A stretch of 64,000 nucleotides of DNA from Vibrio diazotrophicus (lineage in GTDB: Bacteria > Pseudomonadota > Gammaproteobacteria > Enterobacterales > Vibrionaceae), in contig NZ_CP151842.1 of the NCBI RefSeq assembly GCF_038452265.1, positions 2,418,001 to 2,482,000 on the forward strand, written 5' to 3'. Under the pieces are notes generated by a model that searched no databases, was not told the DNA's origin, and saw only the letters and a program-made list of their open reading frames with translations. The translations under genes were made by a program, and so were the position numbers. Below, in pieces: positions 54,706-63,758 of the stretch. Each line of letters opens with the position of its first letter. Position 1 is the first letter of the stretch.

Positions 54706-54727
54706 CCGAGGTGTAAAAACACCTCGG
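54706..54727 (-). terminator. Hairpin between dapA and bamC
   Basis: CCGAGGTG-TTTTTA-CACCTCGG perfect 8-bp stem, then TGCATTTTAGGAG, which is the bamC ribosome site. It may attenuate or cap bamC translation instead of terminating. Confidence 0.5.
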
Positions 54728-54745
54728 CATTGTATGGAAAGCGCC

Positions 54746-55624
54746 TTAAAAAATACAGGCTTCAGTCATTGCTTGGGCAACAACTGGTTGAGCTTGTTCA
54801 GAAAGAGGTGTTAAAGGTAGACGTAGATCACCAAAAGAAATCAAACCCAGTTTGTGAGCAGCCCATTTAACGGGAATCGGGCTTGATTCGACAAATAGAT
54901 TTTTATGCAAAGGCATCAAGCGTTGGTTAATAGCTTCTGCTTCTTCAAACTTACCTTCCAACGCAAGGTGCGTCATGTTCGCCATATCTGCAGCGGCAAT
55001 GTTGTTCGTTACCGAAATAACGCCTTTGCCACCCAGTTTAATAAACTCTAAACCTGTCGCATCATCACCGCTAAGCAGAATGAAATCATCCCCACAAAGC
55101 TCACGATGCAGTGCTACACGGCTTAGGTCACCTGTAGCATCTTTAATTGCAACAATGTTGTCTAACTTTGATAGTCGAGCCACTGTCTCAGGTTTCAAAT
55201 CAACTGCCGTACGACCAGGTACGTTGTACAGAATAATTGGCACTTCTGTCTGTTCAGAAATGGCTTTGTAATGCTGGTACAAACCTTCTTGTGTTGGCTT
55301 GTTGTAGTATGGAGTCACACTCAGAACGCCAGCGATACCTGTATTGTTTAGTAGTCGACTGAAGGTAATGGATTCGTGAGTCGCATTTGCACCTGTACCC
55401 GCAATCACTGGAATACGGCCATTGGAATACTCAACGATCTTCTCTACAACTTTGACATGCTCTTCGATGGTCAGTGTGGATGATTCACCTGTCGTACCTA
55501 CGGCAACGATAGCATCGGTACCAGCGTCAACATGGTAGTCAACAAGCTTCTTCAGACTTACAAAGTCGACTTCGCCATCTTGGGTAAAAGGTGTAATTAA
55601 CGCTACGATACTTCCTGAAAACAT
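54746..55624 (-). CDS. dapA: 4-hydroxy-tetrahydrodipicolinate synthase DapA
   Basis: First committed step of lysine/DAP synthesis. Active residues: Lys in VAIKDATGD (about 161), the GTTGE phosphate-like loop (about 43-47) and Tyr in VTPYYNKPTQEG. The ATG at 55624 (MFSGSIVALITPF, GGAG upstream) gives 292 residues, the exact E. coli length. Divergent from gcvR. Confidence 0.98.
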   Translation of the reverse strand: MFSGSIVALITPFTQDGEVDFVSLKKLVDYHVDAGTDAIVAVGTTGESSTLTIEEHVKVVEKIVEYSNGRIPVIAGTGANATHESITFSRLLNNTGIAGVLSVTPYYNKPTQEGLYQHYKAISEQTEVPIILYNVPGRTAVDLKPETVARLSKLDNIVAIKDATGDLSRVALHRELCGDDFILLSGDDATGLEFIKLGGKGVISVTNNIAAADMANMTHLALEGKFEEAEAINQRLMPLHKNLFVESSPIPVKWAAHKLGLISFGDLRLPLTPLSEQAQPVVAQAMTEACIF

Positions 55625-56063
55625 GTCTATCTCCATAAATAAATGCTTTCTGCATGGTACTGCATGGGAGTTGAAAAACACAAGAGGCTAAGAATGCCTA
55701 AATGCTCCTTAAGAGTGAATATTTATCACATGTTGGAGCTTTCCCCCACCTAATCTCTTATCGACCATTGTATATAAGCAATCCTTCCACTTGTTAGAGG
55801 TCGGTCATATTTAAATAGCCGCTATCTTGAGCGCTTGTTTCTATACTTAATTTATGGAGTGGTTATCCCCAAAATGAGTCGGCAATTTTCACGCAAAGCT
55901 TGTGATTTAACCTGATAAGTATAGATAACGATGTAATCAAAACGCCTTAGTTGCAACAATAGTATTGTCACTTTAATTAACAAAGGAAAGTAACCACATC
56001 ATTGGGGTTAATTAATGAAAAGTTGTGCTAACATGCCAGAAAATAACAAAGCGAAATATCAAT
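55625..56063. other. 439-bp intergenic region between dapA and gcvR
   Basis: AT-rich divergent promoter region with no recognised RNA gene. I see no long inverted repeat or riboswitch core. The only coding-like item is a 34-codon frame at 56015-56119 that overlaps the gcvR start in another frame. Confidence 0.5.
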
Positions 56064-56119
56064 ATGACTCAACATCTTGTGATCACAGCAGTAGGAACGG
56101 ATCGACCTGGTATTTGTAA
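56015..56119 (+). CDS. Possible 34-codon upstream ORF overlapping the gcvR start
   Basis: ATG with GGGG nine nt upstream, encoding MKSCANMPENNKAKYQ... and ending about 55 nt inside gcvR in a different frame. The ribosome signal of gcvR itself is weak, so translational control is conceivable. No homology or codon-use argument supports it. Confidence 0.2.
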   Translation: MKSCANMPENNKAKYQYDSTSCDHSSRNGSTWYL

Positions 56120-56606
56120 CCAAGTTGCGAAATTAGTTACGCAATCCGGCTGCAATATTGTCGATAGTCGAATTGCTTTATTTGGAAAAGAATTCACATT
56201 GATCATGCTGTTATCGGGGAATACCAACAGCATTACCCGAGTGGAGACAACACTGCCACTGCTCGGACAAGAACAAGATTTGATCACTATTATGAAGCGA
56301 ACGTCACCGCATGATCACCAATCCAACGATTATATCGTTGAAGTCTATGTGGAATCTGATGACCGCCTTGGTTTAACCGAGCAGTTCACTCAATTCTTTG
56401 CAGACCGCAACATCGGTATGGCGTCACTAAGTGCACAAACCATCAGTAAAGATAAGCTGCAGCGTAACAAAGACCAATTCCATATCGCCATTACCGCTCA
56501 CGTAGATTCGGAATATAACCTTATGCAGCTTCAAGAAGAATTTGAAGCGCTATGCACCGCTCTTGATGTACAAGGTTCGCTTAATTTTATAAAAAGCAGT
56601 CAATAA
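56064..56606 (+). CDS. gcvR: Glycine-cleavage system regulatory protein GcvR
   Basis: Antagonist of GcvA in glycine-cleavage control. Two ACT domains are readable: VITAVGTDRPGICNQVAKLV (about 5-24) and VYVESDDRLGLTEQFTQFF (about 95-113). ATG at 56064 gives 180 residues; GTG at 56025 is also in frame. Eight nt before bcp, the E. coli order gcvR-bcp. Confidence 0.93.
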   Translation: MTQHLVITAVGTDRPGICNQVAKLVTQSGCNIVDSRIALFGKEFTLIMLLSGNTNSITRVETTLPLLGQEQDLITIMKRTSPHDHQSNDYIVEVYVESDDRLGLTEQFTQFFADRNIGMASLSAQTISKDKLQRNKDQFHIAITAHVDSEYNLMQLQEEFEALCTALDVQGSLNFIKSSQ

Positions 56607-56615
56607 GGAAGAACA

Positions 56616-57089
56616 ATGAACACTTTAAAAGCAGGCGCGCCAGCTCCGGCGTTTTCACTATTAGACCAAGATGGTAATCAAGTTACCCTATCTGACTTTG
56701 CTGGCAAAAAAATTCTGTTTTATTTTTACCCAAAAGCCATGACGCCAGGTTGTACCGTTCAGGCACAAGGCTTACGTGATGTGAATGCTGAGCTTGAATC
56801 CATGAATGTGGTAGTACGAGGCGTTAGTATCGACCCTGTCGCTCGCCTTGGTAAATTTATCGCTCGCGACAACCTTAACTTCACATTATTGTCAGATGAA
56901 GATCATCAGGTTGCCGAACAGTTCGGCGTTTGGGGGACCAACTATTTTATGGGCAAAGTTTATGATGGCTTGCACCGCATAAGTTTCCTGATTGACGAAA
57001 ACGGTATCATTGAACACGTCTTTGACAAGTTCAAAACCAAAGATCACCACGAAGTCGTACTGAACTATCTAAAAGAAAAACAGGCTTAA
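56616..57089 (+). CDS. bcp: Thioredoxin-dependent thiol peroxidase Bcp
   Basis: Peroxiredoxin Q-type enzyme removing peroxides. Peroxidatic Cys46 is in the motif MTPGCTVQAQGLRD. E. coli Bcp has a resolving cysteine five residues later, but here that position is Gln51, and no other Cys is present in the 157 residues. It should therefore work by a 1-Cys mechanism. Cotranscribed with gcvR. Confidence 0.95.
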   Translation: MNTLKAGAPAPAFSLLDQDGNQVTLSDFAGKKILFYFYPKAMTPGCTVQAQGLRDVNAELESMNVVVRGVSIDPVARLGKFIARDNLNFTLLSDEDHQVAEQFGVWGTNYFMGKVYDGLHRISFLIDENGIIEHVFDKFKTKDHHEVVLNYLKEKQA

Positions 57090-57123
57090 CTCGCACTGTT
57101 TAGAAAACACATGATGATAAAAG

Positions 57124-57149
57124 AAAGGCCAGCAATGCTGGCCTTTTTG
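57124..57149. terminator. Bidirectional terminator between bcp and the chemoreceptor gene
   Basis: AAAGGCCAGC-AAT-GCTGGCCTTT followed by TT, between converging genes. Confidence 0.9.
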
Positions 57150-57168
57150 TTAAACATATCAAGATAGG

Positions 57169-59040
57169 TTAGACGATAAACTTACCAAGAATCGCATCTT
57201 GCTCACGCACGTTTTCTGTTTGAACTTGCATTGCGATGTTGGCTTCTTCAGCCGACTCAGACACCTGTGTCGACAAGTCTTTAATCTTCACTGTGTTGTT
57301 ATTGATTTCTTCAGCCACTAAGCTCTGTTCTTCTGCTGCTGAAGCGATTTGCATGTTCATGTCGCTGATATGTTGAATTGCGCCATGAATTTTCTGCAAT
57401 GCAGCATCCGCTAACTGAGCTTTGCTCACTGCTTCCTCTGCCGTTGCTTTACTTTCATGCATAGCAACAGATACTGAATTCGCGCCAGCTTGAAGCTGCT
57501 CGATCATACTACGAATTTCAGTGGTCGATTGTTGTGTACGTTGCGCCAGCGTTCGAACCTCATCCGCTACCACAGCAAAGCCTCTACCAGAGTCCCCCGC
57601 ACGAGCAGCTTCTATCGCAGCGTTCAGTGCAAGTAAGTTAGTTTGATCAGCAATGTCGTTGATAACTTTAAGAATCGTTTCAATGTTCGCCGTTGCAGAT
57701 TCGAGACCTTGAACTTCCTCTACCGCCTGCTCAATTCGGGCTGAAAGCATATCAATCGATGAGGTCGTGTCCCCCACCACTTTCGAACCTTCTTGAGTAG
57801 CATCATCCGCATCTTTTGCCGCTGAAGCCGCACCTTGAGCATTATTGGCTACTTCCATCGCGGTTGCTGCCATTTCATTCATGGCCGTCGCTAACTGCTC
57901 AAGCTCATGAAGCTGAGAACGCATAGCTTCAGAAGAAGAGTGTACGCTGCCCATGGTCTGTTCAGCACCACGCTTAATCTCTTCACCAATCGCTTTAGAT
58001 TGCTTGATTTGGTTTTGCAGTGTTTCCGTGAACGTATTGAAGTCCATCGCCAACTCTGCAAATTCTTTATCTGTATCAGTGCTTAAACGCTTGGTTAAAT
58101 CCCCCTTACCAGAAGCCACGTCTTTAATCGCATTATTAAGCGTGTTAAGAGGACGCATCAAGAATTTAATCAGAACGGACAAAATAATGATACTTAGAAC
58201 CACACCGATAATAGTGTAGATAATCGCGCTATTTCTTAGGTTGTCGACAGTCGCGAAGGCTTTTTCATTGTCTATCAGTGCACCGACAAACCAGTTTTGA
58301 CTCGGCAAATAGGTCAAACTAAGAAGAAAACTTTTCCCCTCTATATCGATATTTTGAGAACCTTCTTTGATATCAATTTTAGGTAAATAAGTGGAAATAT
58401 TTTGACCGTTATTTTCGACATTTGGGTGAGCGACGGTCATGCCATCGGAAGTAATAATGAACAGCTTACCTGCGTCAAATAGGTTAATTTTATTCACCAT
58501 TTCAGCGAGCCCGTTTAGCTTCAGGTCATAGAACATGGCGCCAGTGAACTTACCTTGGTTGTAAACCGGTGTTGCAATAGAAATGATCATTTGCTTTGTA
58601 GAGACGTCTACATAAGGCTCAGTGACGGTTAATTTGCCGTCTCTTTTTGCAGCGATATACCAAGGGCGTTTACGCGGGTCATAACTGCTATCTGGTTCCC
58701 AACCGTCGTCATTTTCAACGACTTTACCGTCAATGTCGTAACCAAGACCAACGGCAAGAAAACTGCTCTTGAGCTTTTTGGTCTCCAGCACATTTTTCAC
58801 ATAATCACGATTTTCGGGATCTAACTGAAGAATATCTGTGGTTGATTGAGCAAGAGATTTCTTACTCTCCATTTCCGAAGTTACTGTATCGGCAACTCCT
58901 TCGGCCATTCCTTTAATGCTACCACCAATTAAATTAGATACTTCCTTTCGAACAGTGCTTACCTGCTGAATAGATAGCAAAGATGCTGTTACCAGCAACA
59001 ATACCGATGATGCGGCCACAATCTTTTGACTAAATCTCAT
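57169..59040 (-). CDS. Methyl-accepting chemotaxis protein with dCache ligand domain
   Basis: Transmembrane chemoreceptor, 623 residues from the ATG at 59040 (GAGGGA upstream). Layout: signal-like TM1 (about 7-27), periplasmic dCache domain with DPRKRPWYIAAK and ISIATPVYNQGKFTGAMFYD, TM2 (about 272-296), HAMP, then the cytoplasmic signalling rod. The tip is INDIADQTNLLALNAAIEAARAGDSGRGFAVVADEVR. The ligand cannot be inferred beyond the dCache class, which commonly binds amino acids. Monocistronic. Confidence 0.95.
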   Translation of the reverse strand: MRFSQKIVAASSVLLLVTASLLSIQQVSTVRKEVSNLIGGSIKGMAEGVADTVTSEMESKKSLAQSTTDILQLDPENRDYVKNVLETKKLKSSFLAVGLGYDIDGKVVENDDGWEPDSSYDPRKRPWYIAAKRDGKLTVTEPYVDVSTKQMIISIATPVYNQGKFTGAMFYDLKLNGLAEMVNKINLFDAGKLFIITSDGMTVAHPNVENNGQNISTYLPKIDIKEGSQNIDIEGKSFLLSLTYLPSQNWFVGALIDNEKAFATVDNLRNSAIIYTIIGVVLSIIILSVLIKFLMRPLNTLNNAIKDVASGKGDLTKRLSTDTDKEFAELAMDFNTFTETLQNQIKQSKAIGEEIKRGAEQTMGSVHSSSEAMRSQLHELEQLATAMNEMAATAMEVANNAQGAASAAKDADDATQEGSKVVGDTTSSIDMLSARIEQAVEEVQGLESATANIETILKVINDIADQTNLLALNAAIEAARAGDSGRGFAVVADEVRTLAQRTQQSTTEIRSMIEQLQAGANSVSVAMHESKATAEEAVSKAQLADAALQKIHGAIQHISDMNMQIASAAEEQSLVAEEINNNTVKIKDLSTQVSESAEEANIAMQVQTENVREQDAILGKFIV

Positions 59041-59172
59041 ACGTCCCTCATTGCACACTTGTGGTTATGTTATGTTCATCACTTTATCGACAAAAAAAAA
59101 TGAGAACTTAAGCAATTTCTTTATTAGTTATATGTATTGCAACTGACGCATGTTTAATACTAATCTCAAATA

Positions 59173-59207
59173 GTAAAAAAGCCCAAAAATATTCAACTTT
59201 TGGGCTT
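59173..59207 (-). terminator. Terminator after the perM-type gene
   Basis: AGCCCAAAA / TTTTGGGCT arms, followed by TTTTTTACT in the minus direction, 28 nt beyond the stop. Confidence 0.88.
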
Positions 59208-59233
59208 AATAAAATCTCAGAGCAACGATTTAG

Positions 59234-60307
59234 TTATTCAGTTTTGGCTGGAGGCTGTTCTTCGCTGCTAGGAAGCGCATTCCAAACCGCTTTTACCAAT
59301 GTCGCCAGCGGTATTGCAAAAAAGACGCCCCAGAATCCCCACAAACCACCAAACACCAGAACCGATACTATGATGGCGACAGGATGTAGATTTACCGCTT
59401 CCGAAAACAAAACCGGTACTAACACGTTACCATCAAGAGCTTGAATGATGGCGTAAGCAATAAGCAGGTAATAAAACTGCGAAGTCAATTCCCACTGGAA
59501 CAAACCCACAATCGCAATTGGCACAGTCACTGCCGCAGCACCTATGTATGGAATCAATACAGAGAAACCAACAGCGACAGAAAGTAATACTGAGTAACGC
59601 AGATCTAAAATGGCGAAGGTTACGTAACTCACCGTACCTACGATAATGATTTCCAGCACCTTACCGCGAATATAGTTTGAAATTTGTTGGTTCATTTCTA
59701 CCCAAACTTTATTCGCTAGATTACGGTTACGCGGCATTATGCCACTCGCCAATTTGAGCATTTCTCGCTTATCTTTAAGCAGAAAAAACACCAACAGCGG
59801 CACTAGAATCAGGTAAACGCCTAAAGTGGCAAGGCTGACTAAAGACGCCAGAGAACCTTTCACCAAAGATTCCCCCATACCAATCGCTTTGTCCTTGGCG
59901 TTATTTATAATTGATTCAACAATTTGTAAATTAGCCAGCTCAGGATAACGTTCAGGCAGTGTAGCTATCAGCTTTTGCACACCATTATACATTTTCGGTA
60001 TATCAGCGACTAAATTCGCAACCTGATCCCAGATAGTAGGAACCAAGCCAAACAAGGCCAAAAACATCACACCAACGAAAAGCAAAATGACGAGAATGAC
60101 CGCTAAGGTACGCGGCACTTTCCAACGGCAAAGTTGAGCAACTGGCCATTCAAGCAAATAAGCTAAAACAATAGCAACCAGTAATGGCGCTATCAGATGT
60201 CCGAAAAAGTAGATGGTGATGAAACCGAAGAAAAGAATCGCAACCAGACTTACGGCGTGCGGGTCAGAGAAACGCCGTTGATACCAACGACTAACCATTT
60301 CGAACAT
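59234..60307 (-). CDS. perM: AI-2E / PerM family transporter
   Basis: 357-residue membrane protein with about eight hydrophobic segments and the family motif GVYLILVPLLVFFLLKDK in the centre. PIG/GLF-like loops lie near the C-terminal pore region (VPIAIVGLFQWE, GGLWGFWGVFFAIPLATLVKAV). Family members export AI-2 or exchange Na+/H+; which applies here is unknown. Its start overlaps the TusA-like gene by 17 nt. Confidence 0.9.
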   Translation of the reverse strand: MFEMVSRWYQRRFSDPHAVSLVAILFFGFITIYFFGHLIAPLLVAIVLAYLLEWPVAQLCRWKVPRTLAVILVILLFVGVMFLALFGLVPTIWDQVANLVADIPKMYNGVQKLIATLPERYPELANLQIVESIINNAKDKAIGMGESLVKGSLASLVSLATLGVYLILVPLLVFFLLKDKREMLKLASGIMPRNRNLANKVWVEMNQQISNYIRGKVLEIIIVGTVSYVTFAILDLRYSVLLSVAVGFSVLIPYIGAAAVTVPIAIVGLFQWELTSQFYYLLIAYAIIQALDGNVLVPVLFSEAVNLHPVAIIVSVLVFGGLWGFWGVFFAIPLATLVKAVWNALPSSEEQPPAKTE

Positions 60308-60536
60308 GTAACGATGTCTCCTTTACAACTGTGAGTGAGTTATATCCATCACATTTAACGCTTTGGCAAAGATAATCCTGCTTAAGCAGATAGCTTTCTA
60401 TATCTTTGAATGAGCTCGAATCACTAATGAGGATGGTTACCGAATCACCAGCGTCAAGCTGGGCAGTGTGACGTTTAGCAAGTAATAATGCCATGGGACA
60501 TCGCTGTTGACGTAAATCGAGAATATTCGGTTCCAT
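60291..60536 (-). CDS. TusA/YedF-family sulfurtransferase-like protein
   Basis: 81 residues (ATG at 60536; TTG at 60548 is also in frame). The TusA motif LDLRQQRCPMALLLAK places the conserved sulfur-carrier Cys at about residue 13. The C-terminal half has the family beta-alpha pattern. It differs from housekeeping TusA, so a specialised sulfur or redox role is possible. Overlaps perM by 17 nt. Confidence 0.85.
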   Translation of the reverse strand: MEPNILDLRQQRCPMALLLAKRHTAQLDAGDSVTILISDSSSFKDIESYLLKQDYLCQSVKCDGYNSLTVVKETSLHVRNG

Positions 60537-60769
60537 TCTTCGGCTCAATCCTTAATATATGACAGACATTGTATCGGCTTTTCCACTATGCGCCACTCTT
60601 AATATCCTAAGTTGTAGAGTCACAAAGTATTGGTTATTTATCTCTCGGATTCACGCATAATACGTTGTAGTTAACGGTACAGTCACAGCAACTTAAGACT
60701 GAACGGTGGAAACCATTTCAAGCGGACAATGTCCTAATGGAAAATGATATTGGAGTATCAACAAAGAAC

Positions 60770-62230
60770 ATGATGTTAAAACGTACTCGTTCATTCGTTT
60801 GCCTATGTATATCAACGGCGTTATGTGCGCCTTCGCTGTCTTACGCTAACACTATAGAGCTTCCTGACATTGGTACCGTAGCGGGTTCCACTCTGACCAT
60901 AGACCAAGAGCTGATCTATGGTGATGCCTATATGCGTATGCTGAGAAGCAGCAAGCCTATCGTTAATGACCCTGTGATTAACGAATACATTGACACACTT
61001 GGTCACAAATTAGTTGCGAACGCGGACGACGTAAAAACACCGTTTACCTTCTTTATGATCCGAGATCGTAATATCAACGCATTCGCCTTTTTCGGCGGTT
61101 ACGTCGCGCTTCATTCTGGCTTATTTCTTCATGCTCAGTCAGAAAGTGAGCTGGCTTCCGTTATTGCTCACGAAATTGCACACGTAACCCAGCGTCACCT
61201 TGCTCGCAGCATGGAAGACCAAGCGCGTCGCACTCCAGCAACAATGGCTGCATTAGCTGGCTCATTGCTACTTGCTATTGCCGCGCCGGAAGCCGGTATT
61301 GCGGCCATTACCGCCACCACCGCGGGCAATATGCAGAGCCAAATTAACTACACACGAAGCAACGAAAAAGAAGCGGACCGTTTTGGTATATCTACCTTAG
61401 CGAAAGCTGGCTTTGATGTAAGAGCAATGCCACGTTTCTTCGGTCGTTTAGCGGATGAGTACCGCTACGCGAGCACACCTCCACCGATGCTATTAACTCA
61501 CCCGTTACCGGAAGATCGTATTACAGACAGCCGAGAACGCGCTCAAAGCTTTCCAACCGTTAAGCTGCAGCCTGACCTCGATTATCATCTAGCCCGCGCC
61601 CGTATTGTGGCCCGCTATGCAGGCATTGATGGTGAAGCCGCTTTAGATTGGTTTAATAGAACGCAAAAAAAAACCACCGTACCCGCTCTTGATGCTTCTT
61701 TTGAGTACGGCAAAGCCTTGGTGTATCTCGATACAAAGCAGCACGACAAAGCCGAAGCGATTCTCAGCAAGCTGTTAAAAGCAGATGCTAACAATCGTTT
61801 CTATCTCGATGCAATGACCGACCTTTACATCGCAACCGACCGTCTTAATGACGCACAGAATTTGTTAGAAACCGCGTTAAAACAAACACCAAATAATGCT
61901 GTCTTGATGGTGAACTACGCTAACGTGTTACTGAAACAGCAGAAATTTAGCGAATCGATTCGCGTGCTGCAGCGTTATACCCACGATAATCCAAACGATA
62001 CCAACGGTTGGCATTTGCTATCAGAAGCCAACAGTCGTAATGGCAATCAGGCAGAAGATTTGGCCGCTCAAGCCGAAGTCCTAGCGTTACGTGCCAACTG
62101 GAACAAAGCCATTCAGCTATATACACAAGCCAGCCAACTCGCCAAGCTAGGCAGTTTAGAACAAGCGCGATATGACGCTCGTATTGATCAGCTAATGATA
62201 CAAAGAGAACGATTCTTATCGCTTCAATAA
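60770..62230 (+). CDS. bepA: Periplasmic M48 metallopeptidase / chaperone BepA
   Basis: Outer-membrane quality-control protease that helps LptD and degrades stalled barrels. Signal peptide MMLKRTRSFVCLCISTALCAPSLSYA; the zinc motif HEIAH is at 134-138 with the third ligand Glu in EKEADRFG. The C-terminal half (about 300-486) is TPR-like. The ATG at 60770 was chosen over 60737 because it gives a clean signal peptide and E. coli-like length (486 versus 487). Upstream of arsC, as in E. coli yfgC-yfgD. Confidence 0.93.
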   Translation: MMLKRTRSFVCLCISTALCAPSLSYANTIELPDIGTVAGSTLTIDQELIYGDAYMRMLRSSKPIVNDPVINEYIDTLGHKLVANADDVKTPFTFFMIRDRNINAFAFFGGYVALHSGLFLHAQSESELASVIAHEIAHVTQRHLARSMEDQARRTPATMAALAGSLLLAIAAPEAGIAAITATTAGNMQSQINYTRSNEKEADRFGISTLAKAGFDVRAMPRFFGRLADEYRYASTPPPMLLTHPLPEDRITDSRERAQSFPTVKLQPDLDYHLARARIVARYAGIDGEAALDWFNRTQKKTTVPALDASFEYGKALVYLDTKQHDKAEAILSKLLKADANNRFYLDAMTDLYIATDRLNDAQNLLETALKQTPNNAVLMVNYANVLLKQQKFSESIRVLQRYTHDNPNDTNGWHLLSEANSRNGNQAEDLAAQAEVLALRANWNKAIQLYTQASQLAKLGSLEQARYDARIDQLMIQRERFLSLQ

Positions 62231-62255
62231 TAAAAAGAGAAAGTAAGGAAAAACT

Positions 62256-62606
62256 ATGTCTGTCGTGATTTATCACAACCCGAAATGCTCAAAAAGTCGT
62301 GAAACACTGGCTTTGTTGGAACAAAACAGTGTTCAGCCAGAAGTCGTCAAGTACCTTGAAGCACCACTCAGTGTTGAACTTTTGAAAACACTTTACGCCC
62401 AGTTAGGCGTGGCATCTGTGCGTGACATGATGCGTACCAAAGAAGATGTCTACAAAGAACTTGCTTTAGGTGATGCCAGCGTTTCTGACGACCAACTGTT
62501 CGCTGCTATGGTCGAGAATCCAAAGCTGATTGAACGTCCTATCGTAGTTGCCAATGGTAAGGCTCGCTTAGGCCGTCCACCAGAACAGGTTCTAGAAATC
62601 TTATGA
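62256..62606 (+). CDS. arsC: Arsenate reductase (glutaredoxin-type) ArsC / YfgD
   Basis: 116 residues: catalytic Cys11 in HNPKCSKSRETL, and the arginine cluster RPIVVANGKARLGRPPEQVL near 93-112 that binds the arsenate oxyanion. No ars operon partners are nearby, so a role in arsenic resistance is not shown. The following gene overlaps its stop by 4 nt. Confidence 0.93.
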   Translation: MSVVIYHNPKCSKSRETLALLEQNSVQPEVVKYLEAPLSVELLKTLYAQLGVASVRDMMRTKEDVYKELALGDASVSDDQLFAAMVENPKLIERPIVVANGKARLGRPPEQVLEIL

Positions 62607-63181
62607 TGACCAATGTGGTTGTACTCTATTACAGCCGACACGGTAGTACTCAGTCATTGGCAAGGCAGATCGCTAGGGGTATTAACAGTATTCCGGATTG
62701 TGAAGCGATTCTGAGAACAGTTCCGGAGATCAACAGCAATGAAACCAATGCTGAAGATCCATATATCACGTTAGATGAGCTGAAGAACTGCGACGGTTTG
62801 GCTTTGGGTAGCCCTGCATGGTTTGGCAACATGGCCGCACCTTTGAAACACTTTTGGGACCAAACCACACCTTTGTGGCTAAACGGCGATTTGATAGATA
62901 AACCTGCTTGTGTGTTTACCTCTTCATCCACCTTACATGGCGGTCAAGAGAGTACACAACAAACCATGATGTTACCTCTGCTTCATCATGGCATGGTTAT
63001 TGTGGGCATCCCCTACTCTGAGCCGAAATTGCATACTTCCGTATCAGGTGGCACCCCCTACGGTGCTAGCCACGTATCGCAATTGAACAGCAAACTCTCT
63101 GAAGATGAAAGCGAACTTGCACGTCAACTCGGAAAACGTCTTGCTAAGCTAGCGCGACAACTAAAAGATGCATCGAACTAA
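62603..63181 (+). CDS. WrbA-like NAD(P)H:quinone oxidoreductase
   Basis: 192-residue flavodoxin-fold protein with FMN phosphate loop YYSRHGSTQSLARQI (8-22), GSPAWFGNMAAPLKHFWD (about 73-90) and SSSTLHGGQESTQQTMMLPLLHHGMV (about 109-134), which are the WrbA/NQO IV motifs. Translationally coupled with arsC through a 4-nt overlap (ATGATG). Confidence 0.92.
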   Translation: MMTNVVVLYYSRHGSTQSLARQIARGINSIPDCEAILRTVPEINSNETNAEDPYITLDELKNCDGLALGSPAWFGNMAAPLKHFWDQTTPLWLNGDLIDKPACVFTSSSTLHGGQESTQQTMMLPLLHHGMVIVGIPYSEPKLHTSVSGGTPYGASHVSQLNSKLSEDESELARQLGKRLAKLARQLKDASN

Positions 63182-63225
63182 AGACCGTCTCTGTTCAACA
63201 GACGAGTCTCATTAAAGGAACGACC

Positions 63226-63654
63226 ATGAGTGTTGAAATGACCTCAAAAACCAAACAGTTTCGCTGGTTAGCACTGACAAGTAACCTCGCTTTGATTGTT
63301 TGGATAGCTTTATGGCAACTGGATTTATCACCACACCCACACCTTAATCCATTGGCGTTAACGGTAGCGTGGCTGATTCCACTGCTGTTGCCTCTACCAG
63401 GTATCTTAGCGGGTAAACCTTATACCCACGCTTGGGCCAACTTTATTCTGATGCTGTATTTCTTACATGCTTTCACCATTTTGTATGTCGACGATGGCGA
63501 ACGCTGGCTGGCAGCTGTCGAACTGTTCCTCACTTTCTCAGCATTTATGGGCAACGTTTTGTACGCAAGACATCGTGGTAAAGAGTTAGGGCTGAAATTG
63601 ACCAAACTTTCTGTCGTTGAAAAACAAGAGAAACAACGATTCGACCAAGAGTAG
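63226..63654 (+). CDS. DUF2069 family inner-membrane protein
   Basis: 142 residues with four hydrophobic segments (about 15-33, 42-62, 67-86, 92-112) and the short WLIPLLLPLPGILAGKPYTHAWANF signature of DUF2069. C-terminus is charged and cytoplasmic by the positive-inside rule. Follows the WrbA-like gene by 44 bp on the same strand and ends at a strong terminator. Function unknown. Confidence 0.88.
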   Translation: MSVEMTSKTKQFRWLALTSNLALIVWIALWQLDLSPHPHLNPLALTVAWLIPLLLPLPGILAGKPYTHAWANFILMLYFLHAFTILYVDDGERWLAAVELFLTFSAFMGNVLYARHRGKELGLKLTKLSVVEKQEKQRFDQE

Positions 63655-63678
63655 CAAAGACTTTAAAGAGCAAAAAGA

Positions 63679-63712
63679 AAGCCCCTGTTGTGATGAGCAA
63701 CAGGGGCTTCTT
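63679..63712. terminator. Bidirectional terminator after the DUF2069 gene
   Basis: AAGCCCCTGTTG / CAACAGGGGCTT 12-bp stem with a 7-nt loop, T-rich on the plus side and TTTCTTTTTG on the minus side, between converging genes. Confidence 0.92.
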
Positions 63713-63758
63713 ATATTTATTTGCGTCTATCTTGCCTTTCGATACTTAATCGGACAGA

